From: Geobacter sp. FeAm09 | GTDB taxonomy: Bacteria; Desulfobacterota; Desulfuromonadia; Geobacterales; Pseudopelobacteraceae | Length of the DNA stretch: 64,000 nt | Reading direction: 5' to 3' | NCBI RefSeq assembly: GCF_008330225.1 | Contig: NZ_CP042466.1 | Coordinates: 1,188,501 to 1,252,500, forward strand | In this document: positions 7,924 to 18,526 of the stretch, in pieces | Layout: each line of letters opens with the position of its first letter | How positions within the stretch are numbered: the first letter of the stretch is position 1 | Position numbers and translations under genes: made by a program | The notes under the pieces: generated by a model | The model's database searches: none | The model's input: the letters and a program-made list of their open reading frames with translations, nothing else | Told to the model about the DNA's origin: nothing

Positions 7924-8911
7924 CTTCCCCTCCCGTCTGTTTCCGATCCGGCATGAGCCAGCGCCACTCGCGGTTTCCCATGAGGCCGTACTGGCGGGTC
8001 AGCATGATGAACACCAAGATCAAGGGGCTTAAGAGCATGCGCAGGTCCGCCAACTGCGGCGCGATGAGGCCGAGGATGTTGCGTAGCAGCTCCATGAGGA
8101 GGGTGTAAGCCACGACCCCCAGGATGGAGCCGGAAAGGCTTCCCATGCCTCCCAGGTAGAGCATGACCAGGATGTCCGTGGTCTTCAGGTAATCGAAGCT
8201 CTTCGGCGTGATGAACTGCTGGTACCCGGCGTAGAGCCCCCCGGCCAGACCGGCGAAGGTGGCGGCGACGGTGAAGGCTAAGTTCTTGACCCGGTTCACG
8301 TCGATCCCGATCAGCTCGCCGGCGATGGCGTTCTCCCGGATGCACAGCCACATCCGGCCGTAGACCGAATCTACCAGGTTGCGCAGGATCCAATAGCTGA
8401 GCACCGTGCATAGGGCCACCGTCGCCAAGTCGGTTCCCTTGGGAATCGCGGTTAGACCACGGGGTCCTCCCAGGTAGTCGATGTTCTGGATGGCATTCAC
8501 GATGATCATGTTGAAGCCGAGGGTGATGATGGCCAAGTAATCCCCCACGGTCTTAAAGGTGACCCGCCCTACCAGATAGCCGATGACTCCCGCCGCGAGG
8601 GCTCCGCCCGCCAAGGAAACCGGGATGCGCAACAGGACGGGCAGATGCAGCTTCAGGGCGATCAGCGCGGCGACGTAGGCGCCCACCGCCATGAAACCGG
8701 CATGTCCCAGGGCAAACTCGCCCAGATAGCCGTTGACCAGGTTGAGGCTCGCCACCAGGATGATGTTGATCCCGATCACGGTGAGAATGTGCAGGTAATA
8801 GTTGTTGAAGAGGCCGACACTGCCCAGAAACTGCACCAAAGCCGCGACAATGAACGTGGCGATGGCGACATTTCGGAAGTTGAGCGGCGTTTTCCCTTGG
8901 TGTTCTGCCAT
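7916..8911 (-). CDS. livM: Branched-chain amino acid ABC transporter permease LivM
   Basis: A 331-residue permease with eight to ten hydrophobic helices. It has the family motif NLVNGYLGEFALGHAGFMA near residue 55 and the cytoplasmic EAA-like loop IRENAIAGELIGI near residue 200. Its 3' end overlaps livG and its 5' end lies 2 bases after livH. Confidence 0.92.
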   Translation of the reverse strand: MAEHQGKTPLNFRNVAIATFIVAALVQFLGSVGLFNNYYLHILTVIGINIILVASLNLVNGYLGEFALGHAGFMAVGAYVAALIALKLHLPVLLRIPVSLAGGALAAGVIGYLVGRVTFKTVGDYLAIITLGFNMIIVNAIQNIDYLGGPRGLTAIPKGTDLATVALCTVLSYWILRNLVDSVYGRMWLCIRENAIAGELIGIDVNRVKNLAFTVAATFAGLAGGLYAGYQQFITPKSFDYLKTTDILVMLYLGGMGSLSGSILGVVAYTLLMELLRNILGLIAPQLADLRMLLSPLILVFIMLTRQYGLMGNREWRWLMPDRKQTGGEGA

Positions 8912-8913
8912 GT

Positions 8914-9798
8914 TTATACCTTTTTCAGCGCGGCCCTACCCATGATCCCGTTGGGCCGAATCAGAAGGAGGATGATCAGCAGGCCAAAGGCGATGCCGTT
9001 TTTCAAGTTGGAGGAAAGGTAGGCGACGGTGAGTACCTCGACGCCCGCAAGCAGAAAGGAGCCGATGACCGCTCCCTCGATGGAGCCAATCCCGCCGATG
9101 ACCGCGGCGATGAACGCCTTCCACCCCAGGTCGATCCCCATGTACGGGTCGATGGAGTAGGCCTGCCCGAAGAAAATGCCGCCGGCTGCGGCCAGGGCCG
9201 AGCCGACGGCAAAGGTGGTGGCGATGATGAGATTGAGGTTGACCCCCATGAGCTGGACCGCATCCCTGTTGTCGGCCACGGCCCGCATGGCCGTGCCGAG
9301 CAGGGTCTTGTTGACGAAGATCCAGAGGATTACCATGAGGGAGAGGGAGATCAGAATGACCAGAAGCTTGTCTTCGGTGATCACCACGCCGTTGGCGAGC
9401 CTCAACACCTTGTTGGGGAGCTGCGCCGGGATTTGGCGTGCCTGGGGCCCCACCAGTATCCGCACCAGGTTCTCAAGGAAGATCCCCACCCCAAGGGCCG
9501 TGATGACGAGCGACATCCGCTGGGCGTTGCGCAGCTTGCGGTAGGCGACCCGTTCGATCAGGACCCCGATCATGGCGGTCAGGAGCATGGCCAAGGGGAT
9601 CATGGCCGCCACCGGGAGCCCCGGGATGATGGCCACCAGGAGAAAGCCGATGAATCCGCCGAGCATGAAGATGTCGCCGTGGGCGAAGTTGATCAGCCGG
9701 ATGGTCCCGTAAACCATGGTGTAGCCGAGGGCGATCAAGGCATAGACCGCCCCCAGTTGCGCGGCATTGAGCAGTTGCTGAATTGCGGTAGCGAGCAC
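8914..9798 (-). CDS. livH: Branched-chain amino acid ABC transporter permease LivH
   Basis: A 294-residue permease. It has the LivH N-terminal pattern GAVYALIALGYTMVYGTIRLINFAH and the loop TLLGTAMRAVADNRDAVQLMGV. Its start codon abuts the livK stop, so translation is probably coupled. Confidence 0.93.
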   Translation of the reverse strand: MLATAIQQLLNAAQLGAVYALIALGYTMVYGTIRLINFAHGDIFMLGGFIGFLLVAIIPGLPVAAMIPLAMLLTAMIGVLIERVAYRKLRNAQRMSLVITALGVGIFLENLVRILVGPQARQIPAQLPNKVLRLANGVVITEDKLLVILISLSLMVILWIFVNKTLLGTAMRAVADNRDAVQLMGVNLNLIIATTFAVGSALAAAGGIFFGQAYSIDPYMGIDLGWKAFIAAVIGGIGSIEGAVIGSFLLAGVEVLTVAYLSSNLKNGIAFGLLIILLLIRPNGIMGRAALKKV

Positions 9799-10928
9799 TA
9801 ATTCACCGCGGAGTCAAAGACGAACTTGCCGTTTTCGACACGGATCATCACGGCACCCTTGATCGGGTCGCCGGAGCCGTTGTAGGTGATGACGCCGGTC
9901 ACGCCGTCGAAGTTCTTGGTGCCGGCGAGGGCGTCCCTGATCGCCTTCGAATCGAGTTTCCCCGCCTTCTCCATGGCATTGACGAGGAGGTAGACCGAGT
10001 CGTAGGTAAGGGCAGCAGCGGCATCGACTTGGGTGTTGTATTTCTTGGCGTAGCTGGCGATGAACTTTTTGGAGGCCGGGCGGTCCACATCCGGCGAGTA
10101 GTGGTTGGAGAAGTAGGTCCCCTCCATGTCCTTGCCGCCCATCTTGATCAGTTCCTGGTTATCCCAGCCGTCGCTTCCGATGAACTTGCAGGTCATGCCG
10201 AGTTTGCGGGCCTGCTGGACCTGGAGCGGCACGTCGTTGAAGTAGTTGGGGAGGAAGAGGACGTCCGGGGCGGCCCCCTTGATCTTGCTCAGCTGGGCCG
10301 AGAAATCCTTGTCGTTGGTGTTGTAGGTTTCGAAACCGACGATCTTGCCACCGGCCTTGGTGAACTCGTTCCGGAACACCTCGGCGATCCCCTTGTTGTA
10401 ATCGCTGGCCACGTCGTAGAGCACGGCCGCGGTGCCCGCTTTCATCTTGCCGCGGGCGAAGCCCGCCACCGCCTTGCCCTGGAAGGGGTCGATGAAGCAG
10501 GCGCGGAACACGAAGCGCTTGTCCTTGGTCACGTTGGGGTTGGTAGACCAAGGGGATATCTGGGGGATCCCGGCGGCCTCGGCGATGGGGGCGCCGGCGT
10601 TGGAGCATTTGCTGGACTGGGAACCGATGATCGCCGCAACCTTGTCCTGGTTGATCAGCTTCTGGAAGACGGTGGCAGCCGCTTCCGGTTTGTTCTCGTC
10701 ATCCTCGATGATGAAAGTTACCTTCTGCTTGGTGCCGCCGATGGTGATGCCCCCCTTGGCGTTGATCTCCTCCTGGGCTAGAAGAACCGCGTTCTTGGTG
10801 GACTGCCCCAGGGCGGCGATATCGCCGGAGATGGGGGCCGAGACCCCGATCTTCACCCCTTTGTCCTGACAGCCGGTAAGACAGACGAGAACAGACAGTG
10901 CCGATAGCAACCATACCGATTTTTTCAT
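9798..10928 (-). CDS. livK: Branched-chain amino acid ABC transporter binding lipoprotein LivK
   Basis: A 376-residue periplasmic-binding protein, first gene of the liv operon. It has a lipoprotein signal with lipobox LTGC (Cys at residue 20), then the Peripla_BP_6 pattern (IGVSAPISGDIAALGQ, IIEDDENKPEAA, IIGSQSS). It captures the substrate in the periplasm and hands it to LivHM. GGAGGGG precedes the ATG. Ligand specificity (Leu/Ile/Val or a related compound) cannot be read from sequence. Confidence 0.92.
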   Translation of the reverse strand: MKKSVWLLSALSVLVCLTGCQDKGVKIGVSAPISGDIAALGQSTKNAVLLAQEEINAKGGITIGGTKQKVTFIIEDDENKPEAAATVFQKLINQDKVAAIIGSQSSKCSNAGAPIAEAAGIPQISPWSTNPNVTKDKRFVFRACFIDPFQGKAVAGFARGKMKAGTAAVLYDVASDYNKGIAEVFRNEFTKAGGKIVGFETYNTNDKDFSAQLSKIKGAAPDVLFLPNYFNDVPLQVQQARKLGMTCKFIGSDGWDNQELIKMGGKDMEGTYFSNHYSPDVDRPASKKFIASYAKKYNTQVDAAAALTYDSVYLLVNAMEKAGKLDSKAIRDALAGTKNFDGVTGVITYNGSGDPIKGAVMIRVENGKFVFDSAVN

Positions 10929-11605
10929 CTTAGCCCCTCCTTGTAGTGTCCTTCATTGTTCTTTGCCAGAGGCAAACATCGCATGTTTGCAAGGTTGTAA
11001 GTGGAGGAGTATACAAGTACTTGGTGATGGAAAGCCACCTGAAGCGTTGGAAGCTCCTCTCAACAGCGGGTCCGCAACGCTCATTCATGAACGCGGTCTC
11101 TCAGGGGTGGAACAATGTAGGCCCGAAACCCCTTGAACTAGCAGCGTGGAGCGGCATGAAGTATTGTCCTTCTACACGGTCGCCCCTTTGCGGACAGGGT
11201 TTTTCAATACCACATGCCCGGTCGTAAATAAAGGTTTAACTTGCCTAAACGTGCCGCCGAGGGCCGGTCGTCCTCTGGTTATGTGAGAATGAGGGACTTA
11301 GGTGGTGTCCGTCCGGAAACGGCATTTTTCTGAACTTCGCAGTGGAAAGTTCGGCACAAGGCAGGCCAAACTCGTAGACGGGTACGGTCCCATCTCCAGA
11401 CGGGCGAAGGCTCTGAACCAGTTGGCAATCCTCAAGATGGAAGGTTTGCTGACTGATTTTCGCTTGCAAACGTTCAGCAGAATGCATAAATACTAAGCTT
11501 TTGGTCAAAGCATTGTCAAAGTCTTCGATCAAACAACGTGCTCGCATGCAAGCCGACATTCGCCGGGGTGGTTTTCTGTCAGCGGTCCCTGCATGTCGTT
11601 GCTCC
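10929..11605. other. Intergenic region, possible decayed sequence
   Basis: About 680 bases between livK and the next regulator gene, both on the minus strand. A 131-codon minus-strand frame (11245-11640) overlaps the regulator end and shows no domain. The stretch may include remains of an insertion sequence, but no terminal repeats or transposase motif could be identified. Confidence 0.3.
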
Positions 11606-13165
11606 CTATATCCAGTGCCTTTTTTTCCGGCCAAACTCAATCCCGAGTTTGTCCATCCGCGTCCTCAGGGTATTCGGGTTGATGCCCAATATCTCCGCCG
11701 CTCCGCCCGGACCATGGATTTTGCCCTTCGTCATGTTCAATGTTTTGGCGATGTGTAACGAGACTACTTCGTCAATGGTCAATGTGCTGGTGATTCCGTC
11801 AATGGCATGACTCGTAACGACGGACTCGATTTCTCTATTAAGCGGCAACGAGTCAAACATCAAAGCTCCTCCCCGGTATTTTATCAGTTCCCGTTCCACC
11901 AGGTTTTCCAGTTCCCGGATATTGCCCTGCCAATCATAGTCCAGTAAACGCTTGATGGCCCCAGGAGCGATGGGTGGCGGTTGCTTGATGTTCAAACTTG
12001 CGGATTTCTTTTCGACGAAATACCTGGCAAGGTCCGGAATGTCCTCCTTGCGGTGGCGCAGCGGGGGAATGATTATGGGAAAGACGTTGAGTCTGAACCA
12101 AAGGTCCTCCCGGAATTGGTTCTCGGATACCATTTGTTCCAGGTTGCGATGCGTGGCGGCAATGACCCGAATGTCGACCTTGATCGGATGGGTGCCCCCG
12201 ACCCGCTCAATCTCATGATATTGCAGTACGCGTAGCAGTCGCACCTGTGCCTGCGGCGGAAGTTCGCCTATTTCATCCAGAAAAATGGTGCCGCCGGAAG
12301 CGCGTTCGAAGCGGCCTTTCTTTTCCGTAATCGCTCCTGTGAACGCCCCTTTTTCATGGCCAAACAATTCGCTGTCGATGAGGTTTTCCGGTATTGCGCC
12401 ACAATTTATCTTGATAAACGGCCCGTTTTTCACCTTGGAAGAGAAGTGGATCGCATTGGCAATCATCTCCTTGCCGGTCCCGGTTTCGCCGAGGATCAGA
12501 ACCGGATTCTTCAGTGGTGCGACCTGCTGCACCATCTCCAATACGTTTTTCAGGCCGGAACTGGTGCCGACAATCTTGTCCAATGAGCTCTGAAACAGTT
12601 CGTTGCTGAGAAATTGGTTGTTATCCATGAGTTTGTCCCGATTGTTAAGGACTATTTCATGGCTGAGGGCATTGTAGAGGGCAATGGAGAACGGCTGGCG
12701 GACGGTTTCGAGTAGTTCCACATGGGATGAATTGTACTTGTTTTTGCCGGCAACCCGCAGGTGCAGCCAGCCCAACGGCTTTTCTCCATTGAACAACGGC
12801 AAGGAAATATCGGAATTGTTTCGTAGTTTGAAAAGAGGGTCAGCCAGGAGCATATGCTCTTCCGGGACTGCCAGGCTGGCGATGAATGTCTTTCTGTTTT
12901 GCCGTATGAATGCCTGCATCATATCCATGAGTTGCTTTGAAACGGGTATGAAGTCGTCGATCATGTCGGAATGCTCATTCCCTACGCGGCCGATCCTTCT
13001 GAGCGCTTTCTGGTTGGCATCGGGGATGGCATAGGTAAGGGCGTCCAGCGGAAAATATCTGCTCATGTACTCGAATACGCAGGCCAGTGCTGTCTTGGTA
13101 TCCAGGCTGCTGAAGATTCTGATCGTAACCTCTCTGAAAAAATCATCCTTTTTTACCAGCCCCAT
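11606..13165 (-). CDS. Sigma-54 transcription activator with GAF-like sensor (FhlA/NorR type)
   Basis: A 519-residue activator. Residues 1-180 form a GAF-like sensory region, then come a linker helix and a AAA+ domain with Walker A GETGTGKE, GAFTGA, Walker B IFLDEIGE and arginine finger FREDLWFRL. A C-terminal Fis-type HTH (AAEILGINPNTLRTRMDKLGI) ends it. The start at 13165 has GGGGGAAG in front of it. The gene is divergent from the porin/Mo-oxidoreductase operon, whose promoter region carries a -24/-12 element at 13314, so it most likely switches that operon on in response to a small ligand. The ligand is unknown. Confidence 0.88.
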   Translation of the reverse strand: MGLVKKDDFFREVTIRIFSSLDTKTALACVFEYMSRYFPLDALTYAIPDANQKALRRIGRVGNEHSDMIDDFIPVSKQLMDMMQAFIRQNRKTFIASLAVPEEHMLLADPLFKLRNNSDISLPLFNGEKPLGWLHLRVAGKNKYNSSHVELLETVRQPFSIALYNALSHEIVLNNRDKLMDNNQFLSNELFQSSLDKIVGTSSGLKNVLEMVQQVAPLKNPVLILGETGTGKEMIANAIHFSSKVKNGPFIKINCGAIPENLIDSELFGHEKGAFTGAITEKKGRFERASGGTIFLDEIGELPPQAQVRLLRVLQYHEIERVGGTHPIKVDIRVIAATHRNLEQMVSENQFREDLWFRLNVFPIIIPPLRHRKEDIPDLARYFVEKKSASLNIKQPPPIAPGAIKRLLDYDWQGNIRELENLVERELIKYRGGALMFDSLPLNREIESVVTSHAIDGITSTLTIDEVVSLHIAKTLNMTKGKIHGPGGAAEILGINPNTLRTRMDKLGIEFGRKKRHWI

Positions 13166-13313
13166 CGCTTCCCCCGTCCTCGCCCGGCAAAGATCCAAAT
13201 ACTGTATTTCACAATATTGCACAATCTACGGCATGCCACAATTGTAAACAACGGCATCCCGTAATTATCACTTTGATAAACGCTAACGCTATGAAATAAA
13301 ACGAAAAATTTGT

Positions 13314-13329
13314 TGGCACAATTGTGGCT
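13314..13329 (+). promoter_or_regulatory. Sigma-54 (-24/-12) promoter of the porin/Mo-oxidoreductase operon
   Basis: TGGCACAATTGTGGCT keeps GG at -24 and GC at -12 with correct 10-base spacing (consensus TGGCACG-N4-TTGCW). It stands 130 bases before the porin gene and next to the divergent sigma-54 activator. Confidence 0.65.
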
Positions 13330-13458
13330 ATTGTCAGCCATTTTTGTAGTCCTTGATGCAGCAGAAAGTGACGGTTTGTCATTTTCGTTGGCCCGCTGCG
13401 CGCGATGCATGGATCGGGTGATCCCCGATAACAATCAGAAAGTGCAAAGGAGGTAACA

Positions 13459-14913
13459 GTGCGCAATGTATTGGCGAGGTATGCGTTGGTTATGTGGTTG
13501 CTGTGCGGTTTGCTGCTTTTCGGTGGGGCAGTGGAATCGCGGGCATTCGAGAGCGGGGGGTACGTCACCCCTGAAAGCGTGAGCCAGCAGGTATCGCCGG
13601 GGCAACTGCAGGAGAGCTATGCCGGGGTTGGTCTGGGGGGGACAAAGGTGTATGCCACTCTGACCTCCCGCTACCGGCTTCGCGTCAACGACTACGCAAG
13701 CGACCAGGACTTTTACCAGTACCTCCGCATCCGCACGGATGCAATGAAGCTCGGCCAGGGCACGGTCCGCCTCTCCACCTATGCACGTTTTGCCCAGGAT
13801 CTGGATGGCGATTACCGTAAAAGCGATAATTACTACTTCTTCCGTGACGCCCTGGACGCGCAATTGCGCCATGACGACTGGGCGCCGCGATTGTACCTCG
13901 GCACTGCGACCCTGGACGGCGTCATCAAAAACACGACCCTCAATCTGGGACGGGTCAACCTGGCCCACCAGAATGCGTTCCTGCTCGACGGGGGCGACGC
14001 CACCGTGAAGCTGGGCGATGCCGTATCCGCCTATGTGTACGGCGGCAAGCCGGTCAGCTTTTACTATCACACGGGGGGCGACACCCTGGTGGGCGGCGGG
14101 GTCACGGTGAAGGCGGCCCGGCATACCAGCCTGGGAGCCGAATATGTCCGTCTGCACGTCAAGGGCGACAACAACGACTACACCAAGCTGCGGATCGACC
14201 AGGGCATCCCCAACGGCACCATCGCCCTTGCCTACACCATGCTGGACGATGCCGGCACGGTGAATGCCGATGTCGCCTATGAGATCGCCGCCACCAACAC
14301 GATCCTCACCGCCAAATACGAAGGTCTGTTGAAAGATGTCGGCAACCTCAACAACTATGTGGTCAATCCGTTGACGAACACCCTGCTTGACGAGAGCCGC
14401 TACAACAAATACGAGGCCGGCGTCTACCAAGCCTTCCTGAAGTACTTTGCCGTCGGCGCAACCTATGCGCAGCGAATCGTTTCGGGAAGCCAGAACCTGG
14501 ACAACCGCAGCTATGCACGGGTGGGCGGCAAGTTCGACATAATCGGCCTGCCCTCCGACAATACCTACATCTCCCTCAGCGCCGACTACTGGGGCGTGAA
14601 AGCCACGGCCACCACCGCCAAGAACGCCAGTGTCCAATACGGGGCGCAGGTCAACCAGAAAATTACCCCGAAAGTGGACGTCTGGGGCGGCACTTCCTAC
14701 AACCGTTACGACTATGACATCAACCCGAACCTGAGCGGGGAGCGCCGCATGTCCTGGGCGCGGTCGTACTATGTGGGCGCCCAGTACCAACCGACCAGAC
14801 ACATAAGCTTCATGGCCGACCTGAGCCTGGAGCACGGCAGCTTTTACAACGACATCAGCAACAGCCTCAACACGAACTACAAATCCGAGATTTGGGCGAA
14901 CCTAATATTCTAG
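13459..14913 (+). CDS. Outer-membrane beta-barrel protein of a porin-cytochrome module
   Basis: A 484-residue exported protein starting at GTG with AAAGGAGG just before it. It has a signal peptide to about residue 30 (ESRAFE), then alternating amphipathic strands rich in Tyr and Gly (for example YLRIRTDAMKL, VSAYVYGGKPVSFYYH, SISADYWGVK-like strands). It ends in the barrel-type terminal residue Phe (IWANLIF). It is followed at 14 bases by a hexaheme cytochrome, so it should sheath electron transfer through the outer membrane, in the manner of MtrB/DmsF or the Geobacter Omb/Ext porins. Sequence family is not assignable by eye. Confidence 0.75.
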   Translation: MRNVLARYALVMWLLCGLLLFGGAVESRAFESGGYVTPESVSQQVSPGQLQESYAGVGLGGTKVYATLTSRYRLRVNDYASDQDFYQYLRIRTDAMKLGQGTVRLSTYARFAQDLDGDYRKSDNYYFFRDALDAQLRHDDWAPRLYLGTATLDGVIKNTTLNLGRVNLAHQNAFLLDGGDATVKLGDAVSAYVYGGKPVSFYYHTGGDTLVGGGVTVKAARHTSLGAEYVRLHVKGDNNDYTKLRIDQGIPNGTIALAYTMLDDAGTVNADVAYEIAATNTILTAKYEGLLKDVGNLNNYVVNPLTNTLLDESRYNKYEAGVYQAFLKYFAVGATYAQRIVSGSQNLDNRSYARVGGKFDIIGLPSDNTYISLSADYWGVKATATTAKNASVQYGAQVNQKITPKVDVWGGTSYNRYDYDINPNLSGERRMSWARSYYVGAQYQPTRHISFMADLSLEHGSFYNDISNSLNTNYKSEIWANLIF

Positions 14914-14927
14914 CGAGAGGAGGACAA

Positions 14928-15398
14928 ATGAAAACGAACGTAACGGCAGTATCGGCGGTTCTTGCCATGCTTCTCGCGACAGCGCCGGTTGTTGTCTGTG
15001 CCGCAGCATCGAACAAACCGTCCAGCCACGACATTTCGTGGCTCCATCGTCACGGCCCGGCGAGCAAGGCGCACATTGAGGAGTGTCTGGAATGCCATAC
15101 GGACAGGGTGTCGTGCATCCAGTGCCACAAGGAGGTGGCGCCGCGCAACCATACGCCATCATGGGCCAAGACCGGGCACGGCCTGGAAGCGCGATGGGAC
15201 CGTTCGGCCTGCACCGCCTGCCACACGGAAGACAGCTGCATCGAGTGCCACCAGAGCACGCGCCCCTCAAGTCACCGTCGCGGCTGGGGCGGCTTGGGCA
15301 GCACGTTGCAGACCCACTGCGGCAGCTGTCACTACCCCGTGAAGGACACCACCTGCTTTGTGTGTCACAAGACGGCGCATGCACCCAATGCCCATTAA
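14928..15398 (+). CDS. Hexaheme periplasmic c-type cytochrome
   Basis: A 156-residue exported cytochrome (signal peptide to about residue 26, VCAAAS) with six CXXCH motifs: CLECH, CIQCH, CTACH, CIECH, CGSCH and CFVCH. They occur as pairs within repeats of the form H(T/R)xxWxxxGHG. GAGGAGG stands before the ATG. It lies between a barrel gene and a molybdopterin oxidoreductase gene. It should pass electrons across or near the outer membrane to the Mo enzyme. Confidence 0.85.
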   Translation: MKTNVTAVSAVLAMLLATAPVVVCAAASNKPSSHDISWLHRHGPASKAHIEECLECHTDRVSCIQCHKEVAPRNHTPSWAKTGHGLEARWDRSACTACHTEDSCIECHQSTRPSSHRRGWGGLGSTLQTHCGSCHYPVKDTTCFVCHKTAHAPNAH

Positions 15399-15454
15399 CC
15401 ATGTCTCGGCATCGTCAACAGACTAAATAACAGCTCGGATCAGGAGGGTCTATT

Positions 15455-18400
15455 ATGAAGATAATGGAGATATTTACCCAAAAGAAGGTTTCACGACGGA
15501 GTGTTTTGAAGGCCATGTCCGCCACCGCAGCCGCCGCAACCATACCCGGCTGCGGCGGTAGCGGCGGGAAAGCGTATGAGGGAACCGACCAGAACCTGGT
15601 GCCGCCGGAGATAACCGGCAGCTACGTCTTGGGCGCCGCACCCCATAACTGCGGTGGAGGGTGCGTCAGCAAGTTCTATGTGGAAAACGGCATCGTCAAA
15701 CGGATCGTGACCGACGAGGACCGGGACGATGGCGACGTCTTCGCGGGTAAATCGCAGATACGCTCCTGTGCCCGGTGCCGTTCGAAGGCGGATTGGTGGT
15801 ACCGTAACGACCGGCTGACCAAGCCGCTGAAACAGACAAAGCAGCGCGGCGACATCACGGGGTTCGTCGAGATCTCATGGGATCAGGCGGTCACCGAGAT
15901 TGCCGCGAAGATGAAGAATATCTACGCCACCTATGGCGGGACGTCGATTTTCAATCTTCTCGCCCCTTCGGACCGGTCGGACCAGAGCAACAACATTGCC
16001 CGGCTCACCCGGCTGTTCGGAGCGGACTCCGGCACCGTGCCGTGGGTCCTGGACTTCAGCTACGGGCAACATACCTATTCCTACTTCTTTGTCGATCACG
16101 ACGGTCTCGTCAACCGTCCGACGGCGACATGCGTGGCCCTCAGGTCCGCCAACTACCGGTCCGATGTGGTGAATTCCGACAACCTGGTGCTCTGGGGCTA
16201 CAACCCGGCAGAGACGAGGGCCGGGGCGCAAACCGCCTGGTTCGTTACCAACGCCCGGGAAAAGGGGGTCAACGTCACCGTCATCGACCCGCGTTATACG
16301 AGAACCGCCGAGGCAATGGCCGACGATTATGTGGGCATAACCGCCGGCACCGATGCCGCCCTCATGTTGAGCATGCTGTACTACATGATCGTCAATACCT
16401 GGGACGAGAACGGCAACCTGATGGCGAACCCCATGCTCGATGAGGCGTTTATCAGGAAATACGTGCACGGCTTCTTCGACGACACCTCCCCGAAACACTA
16501 TTACGCCGATATTGCCGCAAACCCGACGGCATATCAGGTGCCGGCCGGCGCCTCCCTGTCGGCGTATATCCTCGGCACGGACGACCGGCTGACGAAAGCG
16601 GCCATGTCTGCCGCCGCTGCGGCGTATACCGGCATGCCGGCAGGCACGAAGATCAACCAGGCGACCTCGGTCTACCCGAAAACCATCGGCTATAACGTGA
16701 ATGACTCCGACGCGTTATACAACAAGGTCGCTCCCATGTACGGCCAGACGCCCAAGACTCCCGAGTGGGCGTCTGCGATAACGGGGGTTCGCGTGGCCAA
16801 GATTCAGGCGCTGGCAACCATGTACGCCACCAAAAAGGTGACCACATGGGTCGGCGGGTCCATACAGCGGCATACCGAGGGGGAACAGCCGGTGAATCTG
16901 GGGCCGATCCTGGCCGCGGTGACGAAAAATTTCGGCCAGGCAGGCCGGAGTTACGGTTTCCCCTTCGAGGTCGAGTATAAATACCCCGGCACCATGTCGG
17001 ACAAGGTCGCGCTGAACGGCGGGGCCGCGAATGGTGCCAGCATCTCCGGCGATACGTACGATTTTTCGAAATTGACCCTGCAGGGGGGCGAGTTGGGCCC
17101 GTATGCCGGCAATACGGCGAGATACAGCCCGACCGGTGTCGCCGCCACCATGAACGGCATCGCCATTACCGTATGGCCCGACTATGTCAGGAACGCGGGG
17201 AAAACCGGCAAATCAAAATGGAACTACTCCAGAAGCATCAATTCAACAAAACCTGTTAAGGGGCTCATCTGCTTTGGTGGCAACTTCATGAGTCACTCAC
17301 CCAATCTGAAGGATATTACCGACCTTTTGACAACAAAAGGTTCCAACGGAACGTACGACATTGAATTGGTGTTGACCGGCGACATGTTTTTCACCGCGAG
17401 CTCCGCACTGTCCGATTACGTTCTTCCCTGTGCGGGACCAGGTGAAAAATGGGGCGAGACCTGCGGCTGGCTGACCGCTGAAGCGGTCGTCATGCCCAAG
17501 ATTACCGACCCGCCGGGCGAAGCGAAAAATGAATTCGAAATTGCCCGGCTGATTGCCGCAAAACTGGGGCTGGAAGGCACCTATAAAACGGTGGGCGACG
17601 GGACGGGCACCGTGGTCAACTCTGATTACGAATGGTCCAAATACAACTGGAACCAGGGCTATGCGGCAGGCCAGATCGACCAGGATTGGGATGCGATTCA
17701 GAAAGTAGGCGGTGTCAACATGTGGGACCAGCGGGCAAGCAAAGTTAAGGTGATTGCCAAGCAAAAGTATTATCAGGACCCCGCAGCCAACCCGCTGAAC
17801 ACCCTTTCGGGCAAAATAGAGGCGTATTGCCAAGCCATGACCGAAGACTATGAAGCATCGAAGATGAACAACATCGACACCAGAACGACGGATGCCGACG
17901 GCACGGCAAGCCTGTACAACGGCGGCCGCATATACACCGCCTCCACGGCGGCAAGTGCGGCCAATCGCAGGTTCGTCTATCCTATCCCGATGTATATCCC
18001 CCCGTGGAAGGGCTCCATGCCGATGGGTCCCATCCTGACCTGCTCGGCAGGTCGGCAGCCGGGTATACCTTCAGGAAACAGGTCAACCATTATCTGTATC
18101 GGGCACACTCGACCTTGAACAACGTCGGCCTTCTGGATGAACTGTACAAGCGGGATGCAAACGGCAACAGGGCCTACCTCAACCCCGCCAGGAGCGTTGC
18201 CGACGGTGTGTGGGACGATGGCGTCTATGAACCGGTCTATATCAACCCCGCCCACGCCAGCGGGCTCAACCTTGTGGAAGGGGACCGGGTGATAGTCTCC
18301 AGCGCGACCGGCTCAACCTACGGTTCCGTGAAGTTTACCAACAGAATAGCTCCCAACAATGTAGGCATCGGGGACGGCGCGTATTTCAAGCTCAACGCAT

Positions 18401-18513
18401 TTGGGGTTGATATCGGCGGGGCATCGAACGGCCTCACCTCCGGCAGGCCATCGCGTATCTGTTTCAGCATGGCAATGTGCAGCGATGACCGCGTAAAAAT
18501 TGTGAAAGCATAG
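15455..18513 (+). pseudogene. Tat-exported molybdopterin oxidoreductase (DMSO reductase family), frameshifted near its 3' end
   Basis: The catalytic subunit of a DmsA-like enzyme, about 1018 residues if repaired. The N-terminus has the twin-arginine motif SRRSVLK followed by IPGC, a possible lipobox for outer-membrane anchoring. The Fe-S site reads CGGGCVSKF...SCARCR. The molybdopterin domain shows LVLWGYNPAETRAG, and the position of the Mo ligand appears to be Ser (DFSYGQ, compare DYSSAQ in DmsA). The frame stops at 18118, but the expected C-terminal dinucleotide-binding domain (GYTFRKQVNHYLYRAH...) continues in another frame to 18513. One missing C in the six-C run near 18000 explains it. 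This is either a real mutation, phase variation or a sequencing error. Substrate unknown: DMSO, another oxyanion or S/N-oxide. Confidence 0.8.
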
Positions 18514-18526
18514 GGGGAAAGATACC

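Noticed and set aside
10929-11605. Possible insertion-sequence remnant
   Set aside because: No terminal inverted repeats, target duplication or transposase motif could be shown.
11245-11640. 131-codon minus-strand frame next to the sigma-54 regulator
   Set aside because: It overlaps the regulator end, no domain or ribosome site is visible and it may be chance; reported only as an intergenic region.
13435-14835. 466-codon minus-strand frame opposite the porin gene
   Set aside because: The plus strand has a signal peptide, a barrel pattern and a ribosome site; the minus frame has none.
15455-18118. Mo-oxidoreductase as a complete gene ending at 18118
   Set aside because: The last 30 or so residues are out of frame with the family, and the true C-terminal domain continues to 18513.
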